From Gemmobacter fulvus (GTDB lineage: Bacteria > Pseudomonadota > Alphaproteobacteria > Rhodobacterales > Rhodobacteraceae), in the NCBI RefSeq assembly GCF_018798885.1, contig NZ_CP076361.1, forward strand, positions 1,951,501 through 2,015,500: 64,000 nucleotides of DNA, given 5' to 3'. Within the stretch, counting starts at the first letter, position 1, and the number at the start of each line of letters is the position of its first letter. The translations under genes and the position numbers were made by a program. The notes under the pieces were generated by a model. The model did not search any database and had not been told where the DNA came from. It saw only the letters and a list, made by a program, of their open reading frames with translations. Below are positions 28,997-38,783 of the stretch, piece by piece.

Positions 28997-29630
28997 CCGG
29001 CTGATCAACGCCTTTTTCGACACGGTGCTGATGGTCTCGGCCTCGGCCGGAATCGCGGTTCTGGCGGGCATTCCGCTGGCGGTGTTTCTGGTGACCACCG
29101 GGCCGGGCGGCTTTTTCCTCGCACCGCGCCTGAACCGTGTTCTGGGGGCCATCGTGAACGGCTTTCGGGCGGTGCCCTTCATTGTGCTGCTGGTCGCGCT
29201 GATCCCCGTCACCCGCCTGATCACCGGCACGACAATCGGCGTCTGGGCGGCGGTGGTGCCGCTGTCCATTTCGGCCACGCCGTTCTTTGCCCGCATTGCC
29301 GAAGTGTCGCTGCGCGAGGTCGATCCCGGCCTGATCGAGGCGGCGCAGTCCATCGGGGCAAGCCGCTGGCATATCGTGCGCCATGTGCTGCTGCCCGAGG
29401 CGCTGCCGGGAATCCTGGGCGGTTTCACCATCACGGTGGTGTCGATGATCGGTGCCTCTGCCATGGCGGGCGCGGTCGGGGCCGGGGGCCTCGGCGATGT
29501 GGCCATCCGCTATGGGTATCAGCGGTTTGACACCACGGTGATGGTGGCCGTGATTGTGATCCTCGTCGCTCTGGTCAGCCTCGTGCAGGGCGCGGGGGAT
29601 ACTGCTGTCCGTCACTTGCGGGCGCGGTAG
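28977..29630 (+). CDS. metI: MetI-family ABC permease
   Basis: Inner-membrane permease of 217 residues with about five hydrophobic segments and the ATPase-coupling loop [26 protein letters not shown] typical of the family. The chosen ATG has GGAG nine bases upstream and lies 20 bases inside metN; the reading frame stays open upstream, but that part is the shadow of metN. It completes the metQ-metN-metI importer, whose transcript ends at a bidirectional hairpin shared with the convergent monooxygenase operon. Confidence 0.93.
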   Translation: MSPQMIDRLINAFFDTVLMVSASAGIAVLAGIPLAVFLVTTGPGGFFLAPRLNRVLGAIVNGFRAVPFIVLLVALIPVTRLITGTTIGVWAAVVPLSISATPFFARIAEVSLREVDPGLIEAAQSIGASRWHIVRHVLLPEALPGILGGFTITVVSMIGASAMAGAVGAGGLGDVAIRYGYQRFDTTVMVAVIVILVALVSLVQGAGDTAVRHLRAR

Positions 29631-29660
29631 CGCGGGGGATGCAGCCCCTGTCGCAACGCA

Positions 29661-29688
29661 AAAGGGCCGGGATCACTCCCGGCCCTTT
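29661..29688. terminator. Bidirectional intrinsic terminator between metI and the monooxygenase operon
   Basis: AAAGGGCCGGGA (29661-29672) and TCCCGGCCCTTT (29677-29688) form perfect 12-base arms around TCAC. The A-run and T-run flanking a GC core fit termination in both directions between convergent genes. Confidence 0.85.
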
Positions 29689-29705
29689 CTGCCTGTCGGC
29701 GCCTG

Positions 29706-30551
29706 TCACAGATTGAGCAGACGCGCCGCCGAGTCATGCAGCACCTTAGGCAACACGCTGTCCTTCAGGCCAAGGCCTTGCAGATCGTCAATGCTCTGGC
29801 GGATTGGGCGGAACGGATAGGAGGATCCGAACAGCAGCTGATCGGCCAGAAAGCTGTTGGCGGCCTCAATGTAAAGCTGGCTGCCGGGCTGGAACAGATA
29901 CATGTCGGGGATCAGAAAGACGTTTTCATGCCGGAAGGCCACGCCGATGATGCCCGCGACCTGCGGCCAGAAGCCGTGAAAGACGCCGATCTTCAGCCGG
30001 GGAAACTGCCGCGCCACATTGGCCACCGGCGCGGGGTCGTTATAGCGCGGGTCGGGGGTGGTCGGGCCGCTCATCAGGAACAGTGGCACGTTCAGGGCCG
30101 ACAGCAGATCATAGAGCGGAAAGAACACCGGGTCATCGGCATGGCGGAAGGGCGAACCGAAGCCCGGCTCCACATCAATTCCGCGCAGGCCCAGCGTCAG
30201 GATGGCGCGCTCTGCCTCGTCCAGCGCGGTCTGGCGGCCCATGCTGACGATATCCACCGAACCGATGCCCTCAAGCAGCGGCGAGCCGCTGACAATCTGG
30301 TGGATCGTGTCATTCGGCAGATGCTGCGTTGGCGTGTGGCGCCCGACCACCACCGCCTTGGTCAGTCCGGCATCGCGCACTTCGGCCAGAAAGCCCTCGT
30401 GCGTGGCCGAGCGGGTGAAATGGTCCAGATCCCCACGGGTGCCGACGCGGCCATTCAGCCAGGTCACCACATCATAATCCGGCCCGCCCGGCGTCTTGCC
30501 GAAGAAATCGTGCAAATAGGCGGGGCGGCAGCGCATGTCGATGATATTCAT
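29706..30551 (-). CDS. Amidohydrolase-family protein of the organosulfur operon
   Basis: Metal-dependent hydrolase-like protein of 281 residues (amidohydrolase 2 group). It opens MNIIDMRCRPAYLHDFFG, where the usual DxHxH metal pair is replaced by DMRCRP, and later shows GIDVEPGFGSPFRHADDP and KIGVFHGFWPQV with a conserved histidine, then FGSSYPF. It is the last gene of a five-gene operon with two flavin monooxygenases and two SfnB-like flavoproteins, eight bases after the SsuD-like gene. It may hydrolyse a product of desulfurisation, or act as a decarboxylase, as some relatives do; the substrate is unknown. Confidence 0.85.
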   Translation of the reverse strand: MNIIDMRCRPAYLHDFFGKTPGGPDYDVVTWLNGRVGTRGDLDHFTRSATHEGFLAEVRDAGLTKAVVVGRHTPTQHLPNDTIHQIVSGSPLLEGIGSVDIVSMGRQTALDEAERAILTLGLRGIDVEPGFGSPFRHADDPVFFPLYDLLSALNVPLFLMSGPTTPDPRYNDPAPVANVARQFPRLKIGVFHGFWPQVAGIIGVAFRHENVFLIPDMYLFQPGSQLYIEAANSFLADQLLFGSSYPFRPIRQSIDDLQGLGLKDSVLPKVLHDSAARLLNL

Positions 30552-30559
30552 GGGATCTC

Positions 30560-31699
30560 TCAGCTTGCAGAGGTTTGTTTCTGAACATGGCGCACATCAA
30601 AGGCGCCGCCGGTCTGGCTGCTGTCGCGCAGCGTGACCGCGCGTTTGCCCAACAGCGGAAAGACCAGTTCGGCAAAGCGGATGCTTTCTTCCAGATGCGG
30701 ATAGCCCGACAGCACGAAGGTATCGACCCCCAGCGCCTGATAGTCGCGCAGCCGGTCCACGATCTGTTCGGGGCTGCCAACCAGCGCCGTGCCCGCCCCG
30801 CCGCGCACCAGCCCGACACCGGCCCACAGGTTCGGGCCAATTACCAGATTGTCGCGCCGCCCGCCGTGCAGGGCCGCCATGCGCGCCTGCCCGACGGAAT
30901 CCATTCTGGCGTAATTGGCCTGTGCCGCCGCAATCTCGGCATCGGTCAGACGCGAGATCAGGCGATCCGCCTCGGCCCAGGCTTCGGCCTCCGTCTCGCG
31001 GGCGATGACATGCAGCCGCACGCCGAAGCGCAGCGTGCGCCCGTGCTTGGCGGCCCGCGCCCGCACATCCGCGATCTTTTCGGCCACCTGCGCCGGGGGC
31101 TCGCCCCATGTCAGATAGGCATCGACATGCCGGGCCGCGAGATCATGCGCCGCCGAAGAAGAGCCGCCGAAATACAGCGGCGGATGGGGGCGTTGCACGG
31201 CGGGGTGAAAGTTCCGCGCGCCCTTCACCGTGACATGCTTGCCCTCGAAATCCACCGTCTCGCCCGCCATCAGCCTGCGCCAGACGGTCAGGAATTCATC
31301 GGCATTCTCATAGCGGCCATCATGGCTGAAAAACACGCCATCGGCGGCCAGTTCGGTGGCATCGCCCCCCGGCACGACGTTCAGCAGCAACCGCCCGTTC
31401 AGCGCCTGATCCAGCGTTGCCGCCTGCCGCGCCGAGGCGGTCGGCCCCATGATCGAGGTGCGCAACGCCACCAGCAACTTGATGCGCGTGGTCGCGTCGA
31501 TCAGGCTGGCCGCCGTGACCCAAGGGTCCTGGCACGAGGCCCCTGTGGGGATCAGCAGGCCGTCATAGCCCAGCCGGTCGGCCGTCACGGCAATATCGCG
31601 GATATAACCATGCGAGGGCGCGCGGCCAAAATCCGAGGTGCCAAGATAGCGGGTATCGCCCGAGGTGGGCAGGAACCAGAAGATATCGGGCGGGGTCAT
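30560..31699 (-). CDS. SsuD-like FMNH2-dependent alkanesulfonate monooxygenase
   Basis: Luciferase-like monooxygenase of 379 residues, close in pattern to Ssu[21 protein letters not shown] at the N-terminus, [30 protein letters not shown] and the C-terminal [21 protein letters not shown]. SsuD splits alkanesulfonates to sulfite and aldehyde using reduced FMN from a partner reductase. It overlaps the preceding NtaA/DszA-like gene by four bases (ATGA). No SsuE-like FMN reductase is encoded in this operon. The gene symbol is withheld because the substrate may differ. Confidence 0.9.
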   Translation of the reverse strand: MTPPDIFWFLPTSGDTRYLGTSDFGRAPSHGYIRDIAVTADRLGYDGLLIPTGASCQDPWVTAASLIDATTRIKLLVALRTSIMGPTASARQAATLDQALNGRLLLNVVPGGDATELAADGVFFSHDGRYENADEFLTVWRRLMAGETVDFEGKHVTVKGARNFHPAVQRPHPPLYFGGSSSAAHDLAARHVDAYLTWGEPPAQVAEKIADVRARAAKHGRTLRFGVRLHVIARETEAEAWAEADRLISRLTDAEIAAAQANYARMDSVGQARMAALHGGRRDNLVIGPNLWAGVGLVRGGAGTALVGSPEQIVDRLRDYQALGVDTFVLSGYPHLEESIRFAELVFPLLGKRAVTLRDSSQTGGAFDVRHVQKQTSAS

Positions 31700-33084
31700 T
31701 CGGCAGCTCCGAGCAGGGGGGCGCGGGGCCGAAACCCCTGCGCCGTATGGGTGGCGGGAAGGCGGTCGCCCTTGCCGAAAATCCGGTGGCGCAGAGATCC
31801 CTCGCCATATCCGGTCTTGTAGCTGCCGCGCGTTTGCAGTTCGGGCACCACCAGATCGGCGAAATCGGCATAGCTTTCAGGGGCGACGATGCGGGTCAGG
31901 TTGAAGCCGTCGATCTCGCCCTCGCGGATCCAGTCCTCCAGCGTGTCGGCCACCTGAACCGGCGTGCCCACGGCCAGCGGATACCGCCCGCCCAGCGCCA
32001 GCTGGTTCAGCAGCACGCGTTTGGTATAACCCCGGCTTTCGGCGATCTTCGCCGCCGACTGGATGGCATTCGATTGCCCGAAGGGGATCGGATCATCCAG
32101 CCCATAGCGCGCAAAGTCGATGTTCAGCGAGGCCGAGTAATGCGCCAGCCCGGCTTCGGGCGAGCTGACGGCGCGATATTCGGCCAGCTTGTCCTGGGCG
32201 GCCTTGGCACTGTGATCGGCGATGACCGCAATGCCTGCAAGGATGCGCACATCTGCCGGATCACGACCTGCATCGGCCACCGCCTTGCGGATCGACCGCG
32301 CCATGGCCCGTGCCGCCGCCGGATCGGGGGCCGAGATGAACACACATTCGGCATGCCGCGCCGCGAACAGCTGCCCGCGCCCGGAAGTGCCCGCCTGAAA
32401 CAGCACCGGCGTGCGTTGGCGTGACGGTTCCGACAGGTGATAGCCATCCACGCTGTAGAACGGCCCCCGATGGTGGACCGGGTGGATTTTGGCCGGGTCG
32501 GCATAGACGCGCGCGCTGCGGTCGGCGCGCACGGCATCCTCCTCCCAGGATCCCTCCCACAGCTTGTAGAGCACCTCCAGATAGTCGTCGGCCTGATCAT
32601 AGCGCAGGTCATGGCTGCCCTGCCCATCGCGTCCCACCGCACGGGCGGCGCTGTCCAGATAGCCGGTGACGATGTTCCAGCCGATCCGCCCCTCGGTCAA
32701 ATGGTCCAGCGTCGACATGCGGCGGGCAAAGGTATAGGGCGCTTCGTTGTTCACATTGACGGTGACGCCGAAGCCAAGGTGCCGCGTGACCGAAGCCATG
32801 GCCGACACCAGCATCAGCGGATCATTGACCGGCAGCTGCACGCCTTCGCGCGCGGTCACGTCGATGCCCGCGCCGTAAACGTCATAGACGCCCAGAATAT
32901 CGGCCAGAAAGATCGCGTCGAACAGCCCGCGCTCCAGCGTCTTGGCCAGTTCCGTCCAATGGTCCAGCCGCTTGTAATTCACCGAAGTGTCGCGCGGATG
33001 CACCCATTGACCATGGTTGATATGACCAACGCAGTTCATGTTGAACGCATTGACCAGAATGTGTTTTCCAAGAGGTCCGGCCAT
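31696..33084 (-). CDS. NtaA/SnaA/DszA-family FMN-dependent monooxygenase
   Basis: Luciferase-like monooxygenase of 462 residues in the group of nitrilotriacetate, dibenzothiophene-sulfone and dimethylsulfide monooxygenases. Key segments are [48 protein letters not shown] and [20 protein letters not shown], the last being the usual flavin region. The start overlaps the preceding SfnB stop by one base (TGATG), and the stop overlaps the SsuD-like start, so translation is coupled. In this sulfur-island operon it probably oxidises an organosulfur compound such as a sulfone; the compound cannot be read from sequence. Confidence 0.9.
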   Translation of the reverse strand: MAGPLGKHILVNAFNMNCVGHINHGQWVHPRDTSVNYKRLDHWTELAKTLERGLFDAIFLADILGVYDVYGAGIDVTAREGVQLPVNDPLMLVSAMASVTRHLGFGVTVNVNNEAPYTFARRMSTLDHLTEGRIGWNIVTGYLDSAARAVGRDGQGSHDLRYDQADDYLEVLYKLWEGSWEEDAVRADRSARVYADPAKIHPVHHRGPFYSVDGYHLSEPSRQRTPVLFQAGTSGRGQLFAARHAECVFISAPDPAAARAMARSIRKAVADAGRDPADVRILAGIAVIADHSAKAAQDKLAEYRAVSSPEAGLAHYSASLNIDFARYGLDDPIPFGQSNAIQSAAKIAESRGYTKRVLLNQLALGGRYPLAVGTPVQVADTLEDWIREGEIDGFNLTRIVAPESYADFADLVVPELQTRGSYKTGYGEGSLRHRIFGKGDRLPATHTAQGFRPRAPLLGAAE

Positions 33085-34295
33085 CAGATTGCCCCGTGTC
33101 TGGGAGGGTTGATGCCGTTCAGCGTATGATTGCCGACGGCATGGTATTTCCACCGCACCGGATCATGCAGCGTATGGGTGCGCACATTGCGCCAGTGCCG
33201 GTCGAGGTTGTCAGCGGCCAGCGTGGCCGATGTGCCGGTGAACTCGAACAGCTTCGATGCGGCCAGCAGTCCGGCCTTGGTGGTCAGCACCCGCGCTTCG
33301 GCCACAGCCACCGATGCGGCGGCGACCGTGCTTTCGGTCGGATCGGCAATCGCCGCATCCACCGCGCTGCCCGCCCGCTCCAGCAGGGCTTCGGCGGCGG
33401 TCAGGCGCACGGATACTTCGCCCAGACCGGCGAGAGTCAGCGGATCCTGCGCCGCCGTCTCCACCTTTGCATCGAGCCAGGGGCGGGCACGGTCGCGGAT
33501 GAAGGGCAGGGTGGCGGCGAAGGCCCCCTTGCCGATCCCGAGGTCGATCGCCGCATGGATCAGCTGTGCCACCGGGCCAATCGGCGTGGCGCGTTCAAAA
33601 CTGGTCTGGAACGGCACGACCCATTCCGGCTGCACGGTGACCTGATCGAAGGCCACAGACCCCGATCCGGTCACGCGCTGGCCAAAGCCGTCCCAATCAT
33701 CGGTGATGGTCACACCGGGCGCGCGGCGCGGCACGAATACCAGCTGCTGCACTTCGGCATCATCCACCGCCAGCGTCGGGATCCAATGCGCGTAGATCGC
33801 GCCGGTGCAATAGAATTTCTGCCCGTGCAGCACCATTCCGTCCGGCGCGCGCACCAGCCGGGTGCGGCGTTTGAAATCGCGATGACTGATTTCTGCCAGC
33901 GCATTGCCAAAGCGCAGCCCCTGCAAGGCCTTCTGGAAGAAGAACCGTTGCTGCCCGTCGCGTGCACCGCTGCGCAGCACTTCCAGCGCATAGAAATGGT
34001 TCTGCGGAATCTGGCTGAGAGAGCCATCCGCCGCCGCGATGATCGCCGTCACCTGCGCCAGGGTGACCATCGACACCGCCGCCCCGCCATAGGCGCGCGG
34101 CACGGTGATGCCCCAGAGCCCCGACGCAGAGAAGCGGTCCAGCTCCTGCCATGGCAGGATGCGGTCGCGGTCGCGCTGCAAGGCGCGGGTGGCGAAATCC
34201 GCGGCAAGGCGGTGCGCGATGTCCAGCGCCTCCTGATCCGACCGGATCACATGGGCTTCGGGTGGCGGCTTGGCGGGCGAAGGGGGTGCGGTCAT
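33084..34295 (-). CDS. SfnB-family flavoprotein, second paralogue
   Basis: Acyl-CoA-dehydrogenase-like flavoprotein of 403 residues in the SfnB/DszC group linked to sulfur acquisition. Features: LPWQELDRFSASGLWGITVP, the Q-IPQNHFYALEVLR segment, KFYCTGAIYAHWIPTLA and the family ending RNVRTHTLHDPVRWKYHAVG. The chosen ATG (MTAPPSP) lies two bases after the stop of the first paralogue (TGACCATG). It is clearly related to the neighbouring gene by tandem duplication. DszC-like relatives oxidise a sulfur atom using reduced flavin rather than dehydrogenating CoA esters; which substrate applies here is unknown. Confidence 0.9.
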   Translation of the reverse strand: MTAPPSPAKPPPEAHVIRSDQEALDIAHRLAADFATRALQRDRDRILPWQELDRFSASGLWGITVPRAYGGAAVSMVTLAQVTAIIAAADGSLSQIPQNHFYALEVLRSGARDGQQRFFFQKALQGLRFGNALAEISHRDFKRRTRLVRAPDGMVLHGQKFYCTGAIYAHWIPTLAVDDAEVQQLVFVPRRAPGVTITDDWDGFGQRVTGSGSVAFDQVTVQPEWVVPFQTSFERATPIGPVAQLIHAAIDLGIGKGAFAATLPFIRDRARPWLDAKVETAAQDPLTLAGLGEVSVRLTAAEALLERAGSAVDAAIADPTESTVAAASVAVAEARVLTTKAGLLAASKLFEFTGTSATLAADNLDRHWRNVRTHTLHDPVRWKYHAVGNHTLNGINPPRHGAI

Positions 34296-34297
34296 GG

Positions 34298-35545
34298 TCA
34301 GTTCCATTGATGGCGGGCGGGCAGGGCACCGTTCAGGTGCCAATTGCCCAGCAGGTGGAATTTCCAGCGCAGCGGATCGTGCAGCGTATGCACCCGCGCA
34401 TTGCGCCAGTAGCGGCCCAGATTGGGGCCAGCACGGGTGGTGGCGCTGCCTGCCAGCTCGAACAGCTTTTCCGAGGTTTCCAGCGCCACTTCGCTGGTCA
34501 GGATCTTGGCTTCGGCCACCGCCACCGATGCGCGGGCCGAGGCTTCGGCCGTCACTGGCGCGGCGGCGATGCTGTCGATCAGCCGGGCGGCGCGGCGCAG
34601 CACCGCCTGCGCGGCATGGATGTCGATCTGTAAGCGCCCCACTTCGGCGATGATATAGGGATCGTCCACCGCGCGGCTGACGCCGCTATCCACCCAGGGG
34701 CGCGATTTGTCGCGCAGGAAGGCCAGCGTTTCCGCCAGCGCCCCCAGCGCGATCCCGCTGTCGATGGCAGCCTGAACAAGCTGCGAGACCGGCCCGGCCA
34801 GCCCCGGCACATCGGCCCGTTGCCAGACCGGGATGATCTGTTCTTCGCTGTCAATGCGCACATCCTCGAAGATCACCGAGCCCGAGGCGGTGGTGCGTTG
34901 CCCGAAGGAGGACCAGTCGTCGACCACCCGCACCCCCGGCGCATCATGTGGCACCCAGACCTGCACCGGCCTGCCCTCTTCGTCATTGGCGCGGGTCGGG
35001 ATCCAATGCGCGAACAGTGCGCCGGTGGAATAGAAACGATGCCCGGACAGGCGCAGACCCTGATCGGTGCGGCGTAACCGGGTGGTGTTGTGCGTGACCA
35101 GATTGCGGTTCTTTTCCGGGCCGGCATTGCCGATCCGGTGGCCTGCCAGCACATCGGCAAAGAAGCGGCGCTTCTGGCTGTCGCTTCCGGCCTCGCGCAG
35201 CAGTTGCAGCACGCCGAAATGGTTCTGCGGGATCTGGCCCACCGAACTGTCGGCGGCGCAGATGATCTCGAACACCTCGACCAGCGTCACGTGATCCAGC
35301 CCCGGCCCGCCATGCTCTTTCGGGATCAGGATCGAGCCGAGGCCCGAGGCGGTATAAGCCTCCATCTCGCGCCAGGGCAGGATGCGGCCCCGGTCGCGGT
35401 CAGCGGCCAGTGGCGCGATATGGTCGGCAAAGGCCTGTGCGGCGGCACGTGCGGCGACGGCATCGCGCAGGACAGGCGGGCGGAACGGCGGCAACGGGCG
35501 CAGGCCCACTTCCGCGCCAGAAGAGGGCGTGATCTGGATCGTCAT
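34298..35545 (-). CDS. SfnB-family flavoprotein, first paralogue
   Basis: First gene of the operon, 415 residues, same architecture as the next gene: LPWREMEAYTASGLGSILIP, SVGQIPQNHFGVLQLLREAG, RFYSTGALFAHWIPTRAND and the ending RNARVHTLHDPLRWKFHLLG. Family members are acyl-CoA-dehydrogenase-like flavoproteins induced under sulfur limitation. It begins 23 bases after copy C of the sulfur operator. The two SfnB copies differ throughout, so they probably have separate substrates or form a heteromer. Confidence 0.9.
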   Translation of the reverse strand: MTIQITPSSGAEVGLRPLPPFRPPVLRDAVAARAAAQAFADHIAPLAADRDRGRILPWREMEAYTASGLGSILIPKEHGGPGLDHVTLVEVFEIICAADSSVGQIPQNHFGVLQLLREAGSDSQKRRFFADVLAGHRIGNAGPEKNRNLVTHNTTRLRRTDQGLRLSGHRFYSTGALFAHWIPTRANDEEGRPVQVWVPHDAPGVRVVDDWSSFGQRTTASGSVIFEDVRIDSEEQIIPVWQRADVPGLAGPVSQLVQAAIDSGIALGALAETLAFLRDKSRPWVDSGVSRAVDDPYIIAEVGRLQIDIHAAQAVLRRAARLIDSIAAAPVTAEASARASVAVAEAKILTSEVALETSEKLFELAGSATTRAGPNLGRYWRNARVHTLHDPLRWKFHLLGNWHLNGALPARHQWN

Positions 35546-35568
35546 GGCATTGTCCTGACAAGATTTTC

Positions 35569-35593
35569 AATAACGATTTATCTTGTCGTGATT
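35569..35593 (+). promoter_or_regulatory. Shared sulfur-island operator, copy C
   Basis: AATAACGAT (35569-35577), spacer TTATCTT, then GTCGTGATT (35585-35593), 23 bases before the first SfnB start. An alternative overlapping dyad ACAAGAT (35558-35564) with ATCTTGT (35580-35586) is also present, so the site may be compound. Confidence 0.65.
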
Positions 35594-35721
35594 ATGCGCA
35601 GCCCCGGCCCCCGAGGCGATTCCAAAGCCGGAGGCGGAAAGAGATCAATCTTTCCCCAAGGGCGGCGCTGGCGAGGGATTTCTTATCCGCCACCCCCTGC
35701 CCAACGGTATCACGGGCTGCG

Positions 35722-37110
35722 TCACTCGGCCCCGGAATAGGGGGCAAAGCGCGCCTCGCCCGGATTGACCGCCAGAGGGCGGCCCACGGTCGGGAAGGCG
35801 CGCTGCGGGCAGGCGGGGCGTTCGCAGATCTTGCAGCCGGGGCCGATGCGGGCGGCAATCGCGGGGTTCTTCAGGTCGATCCCGCGCGCATAGACCAGCT
35901 TTTCCGCATGGGCGAGATCGCAGCCAAGGGCGATGGCAAAGGTCTTGTCAGGGGCGCCAAAGCCGCCGCGCCGGTGGCGCACCATACGCGCGATCCACAG
36001 ATAGCTGCGCCCGTCCGGCATCTGTGCGACCTGACGCAGAATTTCGCCGGGGCGGGCGAAAGCCTCGTAGACATTCCACAGCGGGCAGGTGCCGCCGATG
36101 CGCGAAAAGTGGAAATCGGTCGCGGATTGCCGTTTGGAGATATTGCCCGCCCGGTCCACCCGGACGAAAAAGAACGGCACCCCGCGCGCGTCGGGCCGTT
36201 GCAGAGTGGACAGGCGGTGGCAGATCGTCTCGAACCCCACGGCAAAGCGGCGGGCGATCAGGTCGATGTCATAGGCGGTGGATTCGGCGGTTTCCAGAAA
36301 GGCGCGGTAAGGCAGGATCAGCGCGCCTGCGAAGTAATTCGCCAGCCCGATCCGCAGCAAGGCCCGCCCGTCGGGGCCGATGGCGGGATCGTCTGACAGG
36401 CGCGCGATCATGTCCTCCTGCTCAATGAAGGCCAGTTGCGTGGCGATCTGAAACGCTTGCTGGCCCGCATCCAGATGGCCCGCAAGGCGCAGGATACGGG
36501 CGGCGCGGTCAAAGCTGCGCAGCCGGGTTTCATCGGGCGCATGGGTGACGCGGATGCCATGCCGCCCCGCCAGCCGGTCGATCAGGCCGGCCAGCATCGC
36601 GCCTGCGGGCAAGGCGCCGCCAATCGCCTCGGCCGCCGCATCCAGTTCGGGCACATGGTTGCGTCGATTGTAAAACCAGTCGCGGACCGCCTCGAACGCT
36701 GTCGGCGCGGCCCGCTGCCCCGGTTCAGACAGCCGCCCGGCCAGAAGATCCGCGCGTTCGGCGGTTTCCCTGAGCGCGGATTGCATGGTGATGATGGTGC
36801 GCGCGATCTCGGGCATGTTGGTGGCCAGTTCGCGCACCTCGGCCAGCGAGGGCACCAGCCCCTGATCGGCAAGGGCGGCGCGCAGATCGGTGATGATGCG
36901 CGCGCCTTCACTGTCGGCAAAGATCTGCACATCCAGTTCGAACACCGCATTCAGTTTGAGCAGCACCGGGACCGTCAGCGGGCGCTGGTTCTGTTCGATC
37001 TGGTTCAGATAGCTGGGGCTGATTTCCAGCGTGCGGGCCAAGGCGGCCTGCGTCAGCCCCCGCTCTTCGCGCAGACGCCGCAGGCGGACGCCCATATAGA
37101 CCTTGCTCAT
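35722..37110 (-). CDS. ScfR/PccR-type short-chain fatty acyl-CoA regulator
   Basis: Regulator of 462 residues with three parts: an N-terminal XRE helix-turn-helix (RLRRLREERGLTQAALARTL, SPSYLNQIEQNQRPLT), a middle IrrE/DUF955-like domain, and a C-terminal domain with clustered cysteines (GPGCKICERPACPQRAF) as in RamB, MccR and Rhodobacter PccR. These regulators sense short-chain acyl-CoA. It is divergent from prpD-prpC-prpB, 151 bases away, so it most likely controls the methylcitrate cycle. Repeated TTCGCAA elements lie in between. Confidence 0.9.
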   Translation of the reverse strand: MSKVYMGVRLRRLREERGLTQAALARTLEISPSYLNQIEQNQRPLTVPVLLKLNAVFELDVQIFADSEGARIITDLRAALADQGLVPSLAEVRELATNMPEIARTIITMQSALRETAERADLLAGRLSEPGQRAAPTAFEAVRDWFYNRRNHVPELDAAAEAIGGALPAGAMLAGLIDRLAGRHGIRVTHAPDETRLRSFDRAARILRLAGHLDAGQQAFQIATQLAFIEQEDMIARLSDDPAIGPDGRALLRIGLANYFAGALILPYRAFLETAESTAYDIDLIARRFAVGFETICHRLSTLQRPDARGVPFFFVRVDRAGNISKRQSATDFHFSRIGGTCPLWNVYEAFARPGEILRQVAQMPDGRSYLWIARMVRHRRGGFGAPDKTFAIALGCDLAHAEKLVYARGIDLKNPAIAARIGPGCKICERPACPQRAFPTVGRPLAVNPGEARFAPYSGAE

Positions 37111-37111
37111 C

Positions 37112-37210
37112 TTCGCAACCTTCGCAAATCACAGCGCAATCCTTCGCAATATCACGCTTTTTCAGGACTTTAACGGGTGTTGGATTCACGGATAGCTGAT
37201 TTTGCAAATC
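37112..37210. promoter_or_regulatory. Candidate ScfR-type operators between the regulator and prpD
   Basis: TTCGCAA occurs at 37112-37118, 37121-37127 and 37143-37149, with a related GCGCAAT near 37134-37140, and GATTTTGCAAATC at 37198-37210. The known PccR motif of R. sphaeroides and the RamB motif contain TTTGCAAA-like halves, so these are plausible binding sites for the adjacent regulator, both for autoregulation and for prpDCB. Confidence 0.55.
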
Positions 37211-37261
37211 GACTGAAGCCAAAGATGCAGCGTCGGCCCAAGACAGCGAAGGACATTCCAA

Positions 37262-38773
37262 ATGATCACCCATGACCTGCGGAGCCATAAATCCGCGGAA
37301 CATCTGCCGCGCGCGGCGCAGCTGGCCTGGAAAATCGCAGAGGTGGCGGCTGATCCGGTCACGGTGGAGCCTGCGGTGACCGAGATGATCATCAACCGGA
37401 TCATCGACAACGCGGCGGTGGCCGCCGCCGCCGTGGCGCGCCGCCCGGTTGCCTCGGCCCGCGCGCAGTCGCTGTGCCATCCGTTCAAGAAAGGTGCCAC
37501 ACTGTTCGGCATGCCGCATGGCACGCGGGTCAGCCCGGAATGGGCGGCCTGGGCCAATGGCACGGCGGTGCGCGAGCTGGATTTCCACGATACGTTTCTG
37601 GCCGCTGATTACTCGCACCCCGGCGACAATATCCCGCCGGTTCTGGCGGTGGCGCAGCATACCGGCAAATCCGGAGCGGATCTGATCCGGGGAATTGCGA
37701 CAGGATATGAGATTCAGGTCAATCTGGTGCGGGGCATCTGCCTGCATGCGCACAAGATCGACCATATCGCGCATCTGGGGCCTTCTGCCGCTGCCGGGCT
37801 TGGCACGCTGCTGAACCTGCCTGTCGATACGATCTATCAGGCGGTGCAACAGGCGCTGCACGTCACCACCACCACCCGCCAGTCGCGCAAGGGCGAGATT
37901 TCAAGCTGGAAAGCCTTTGCCCCGGCCTTTGCGGGCAAGATGGCGATCGAGGCGGTGGATCGGGTGATGCGCGGCGAAGGTGCCCCCAGCCCGGCATGGG
38001 AGGGCGAGGACGGGTTCATCGCCTGGCTGCTGGGCGGCCCGGATGCGCGCTATCAGGTGCCGCTGCCGAGTGAGGGTGAGGCGAAGCGGGCGATCCTGGA
38101 TACCTATACCAAGGAACATTCGGCGGAATACCAATCACAGGCGCTGATCGACCTTGCCCGCAGGATGGGGCCGGAGATCGGGGATCCTGCGGGGATCGAC
38201 AGCATCGTCATCCATACCAGCCACCACACCCATCACGTCATCGGCACCGGGGCCAATGATCCGCAGAAGATGGACCCGAATGCCAGCCGCGAGACGCTGG
38301 ACCATTCGATCATGTATATCTTTGCGGTGGCGCTGGAGGATCGGGGCTGGCACCACGAAACTTCCTATACGCCCGAGCGTTCGGCGCGGCCCGAAACCGT
38401 GGCCCTGTGGCACAAGATCTCGACCGTGGAAGACCCGGAGTGGACGCGCCGCTATCACGCGCAGGATCCCAAGGAAAAGGCCTTTGGCGGGCGGGTGGTT
38501 GTCACGCTGAAGGACGGGCGCATCCTCACCGACGAACTGGCGCTGGCAGATGCCCATCCGGCGGGCGCGCGGCCGTTCCGGCGCGGGAATTACATCCGCA
38601 AGTTCCTGACCCTGTCGGACGGCATCATCGCGCCGGGCGAACAGCAGCGTTTTCTGGATGCGGCAGAAAATCTGGCCGATCTGCCTGCGGATGGGCTGGG
38701 CATTCTCAATTTCACCGTCGATCCGGGCCGGTTGGGCAGCCACCGCCCGCACGGCATCTTTGACTGGACATGA
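37262..38773 (+). CDS. prpD: 2-methylcitrate dehydratase
   Basis: MmgE/PrpD-family enzyme of 503 residues that dehydrates 2-methylcitrate in propionate breakdown. The sequence contains the family core [42 protein letters not shown] and [21 protein letters not shown]. The ATG has AAGGA about ten bases upstream. It is the first gene of prpD-prpC-prpB, divergent from the acyl-CoA regulator, in the cytoplasmic methylcitrate cycle. Confidence 0.95.
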   Translation: MITHDLRSHKSAEHLPRAAQLAWKIAEVAADPVTVEPAVTEMIINRIIDNAAVAAAAVARRPVASARAQSLCHPFKKGATLFGMPHGTRVSPEWAAWANGTAVRELDFHDTFLAADYSHPGDNIPPVLAVAQHTGKSGADLIRGIATGYEIQVNLVRGICLHAHKIDHIAHLGPSAAAGLGTLLNLPVDTIYQAVQQALHVTTTTRQSRKGEISSWKAFAPAFAGKMAIEAVDRVMRGEGAPSPAWEGEDGFIAWLLGGPDARYQVPLPSEGEAKRAILDTYTKEHSAEYQSQALIDLARRMGPEIGDPAGIDSIVIHTSHHTHHVIGTGANDPQKMDPNASRETLDHSIMYIFAVALEDRGWHHETSYTPERSARPETVALWHKISTVEDPEWTRRYHAQDPKEKAFGGRVVVTLKDGRILTDELALADAHPAGARPFRRGNYIRKFLTLSDGIIAPGEQQRFLDAAENLADLPADGLGILNFTVDPGRLGSHRPHGIFDWT

Positions 38774-38783
38774 GGAGAGCGGG

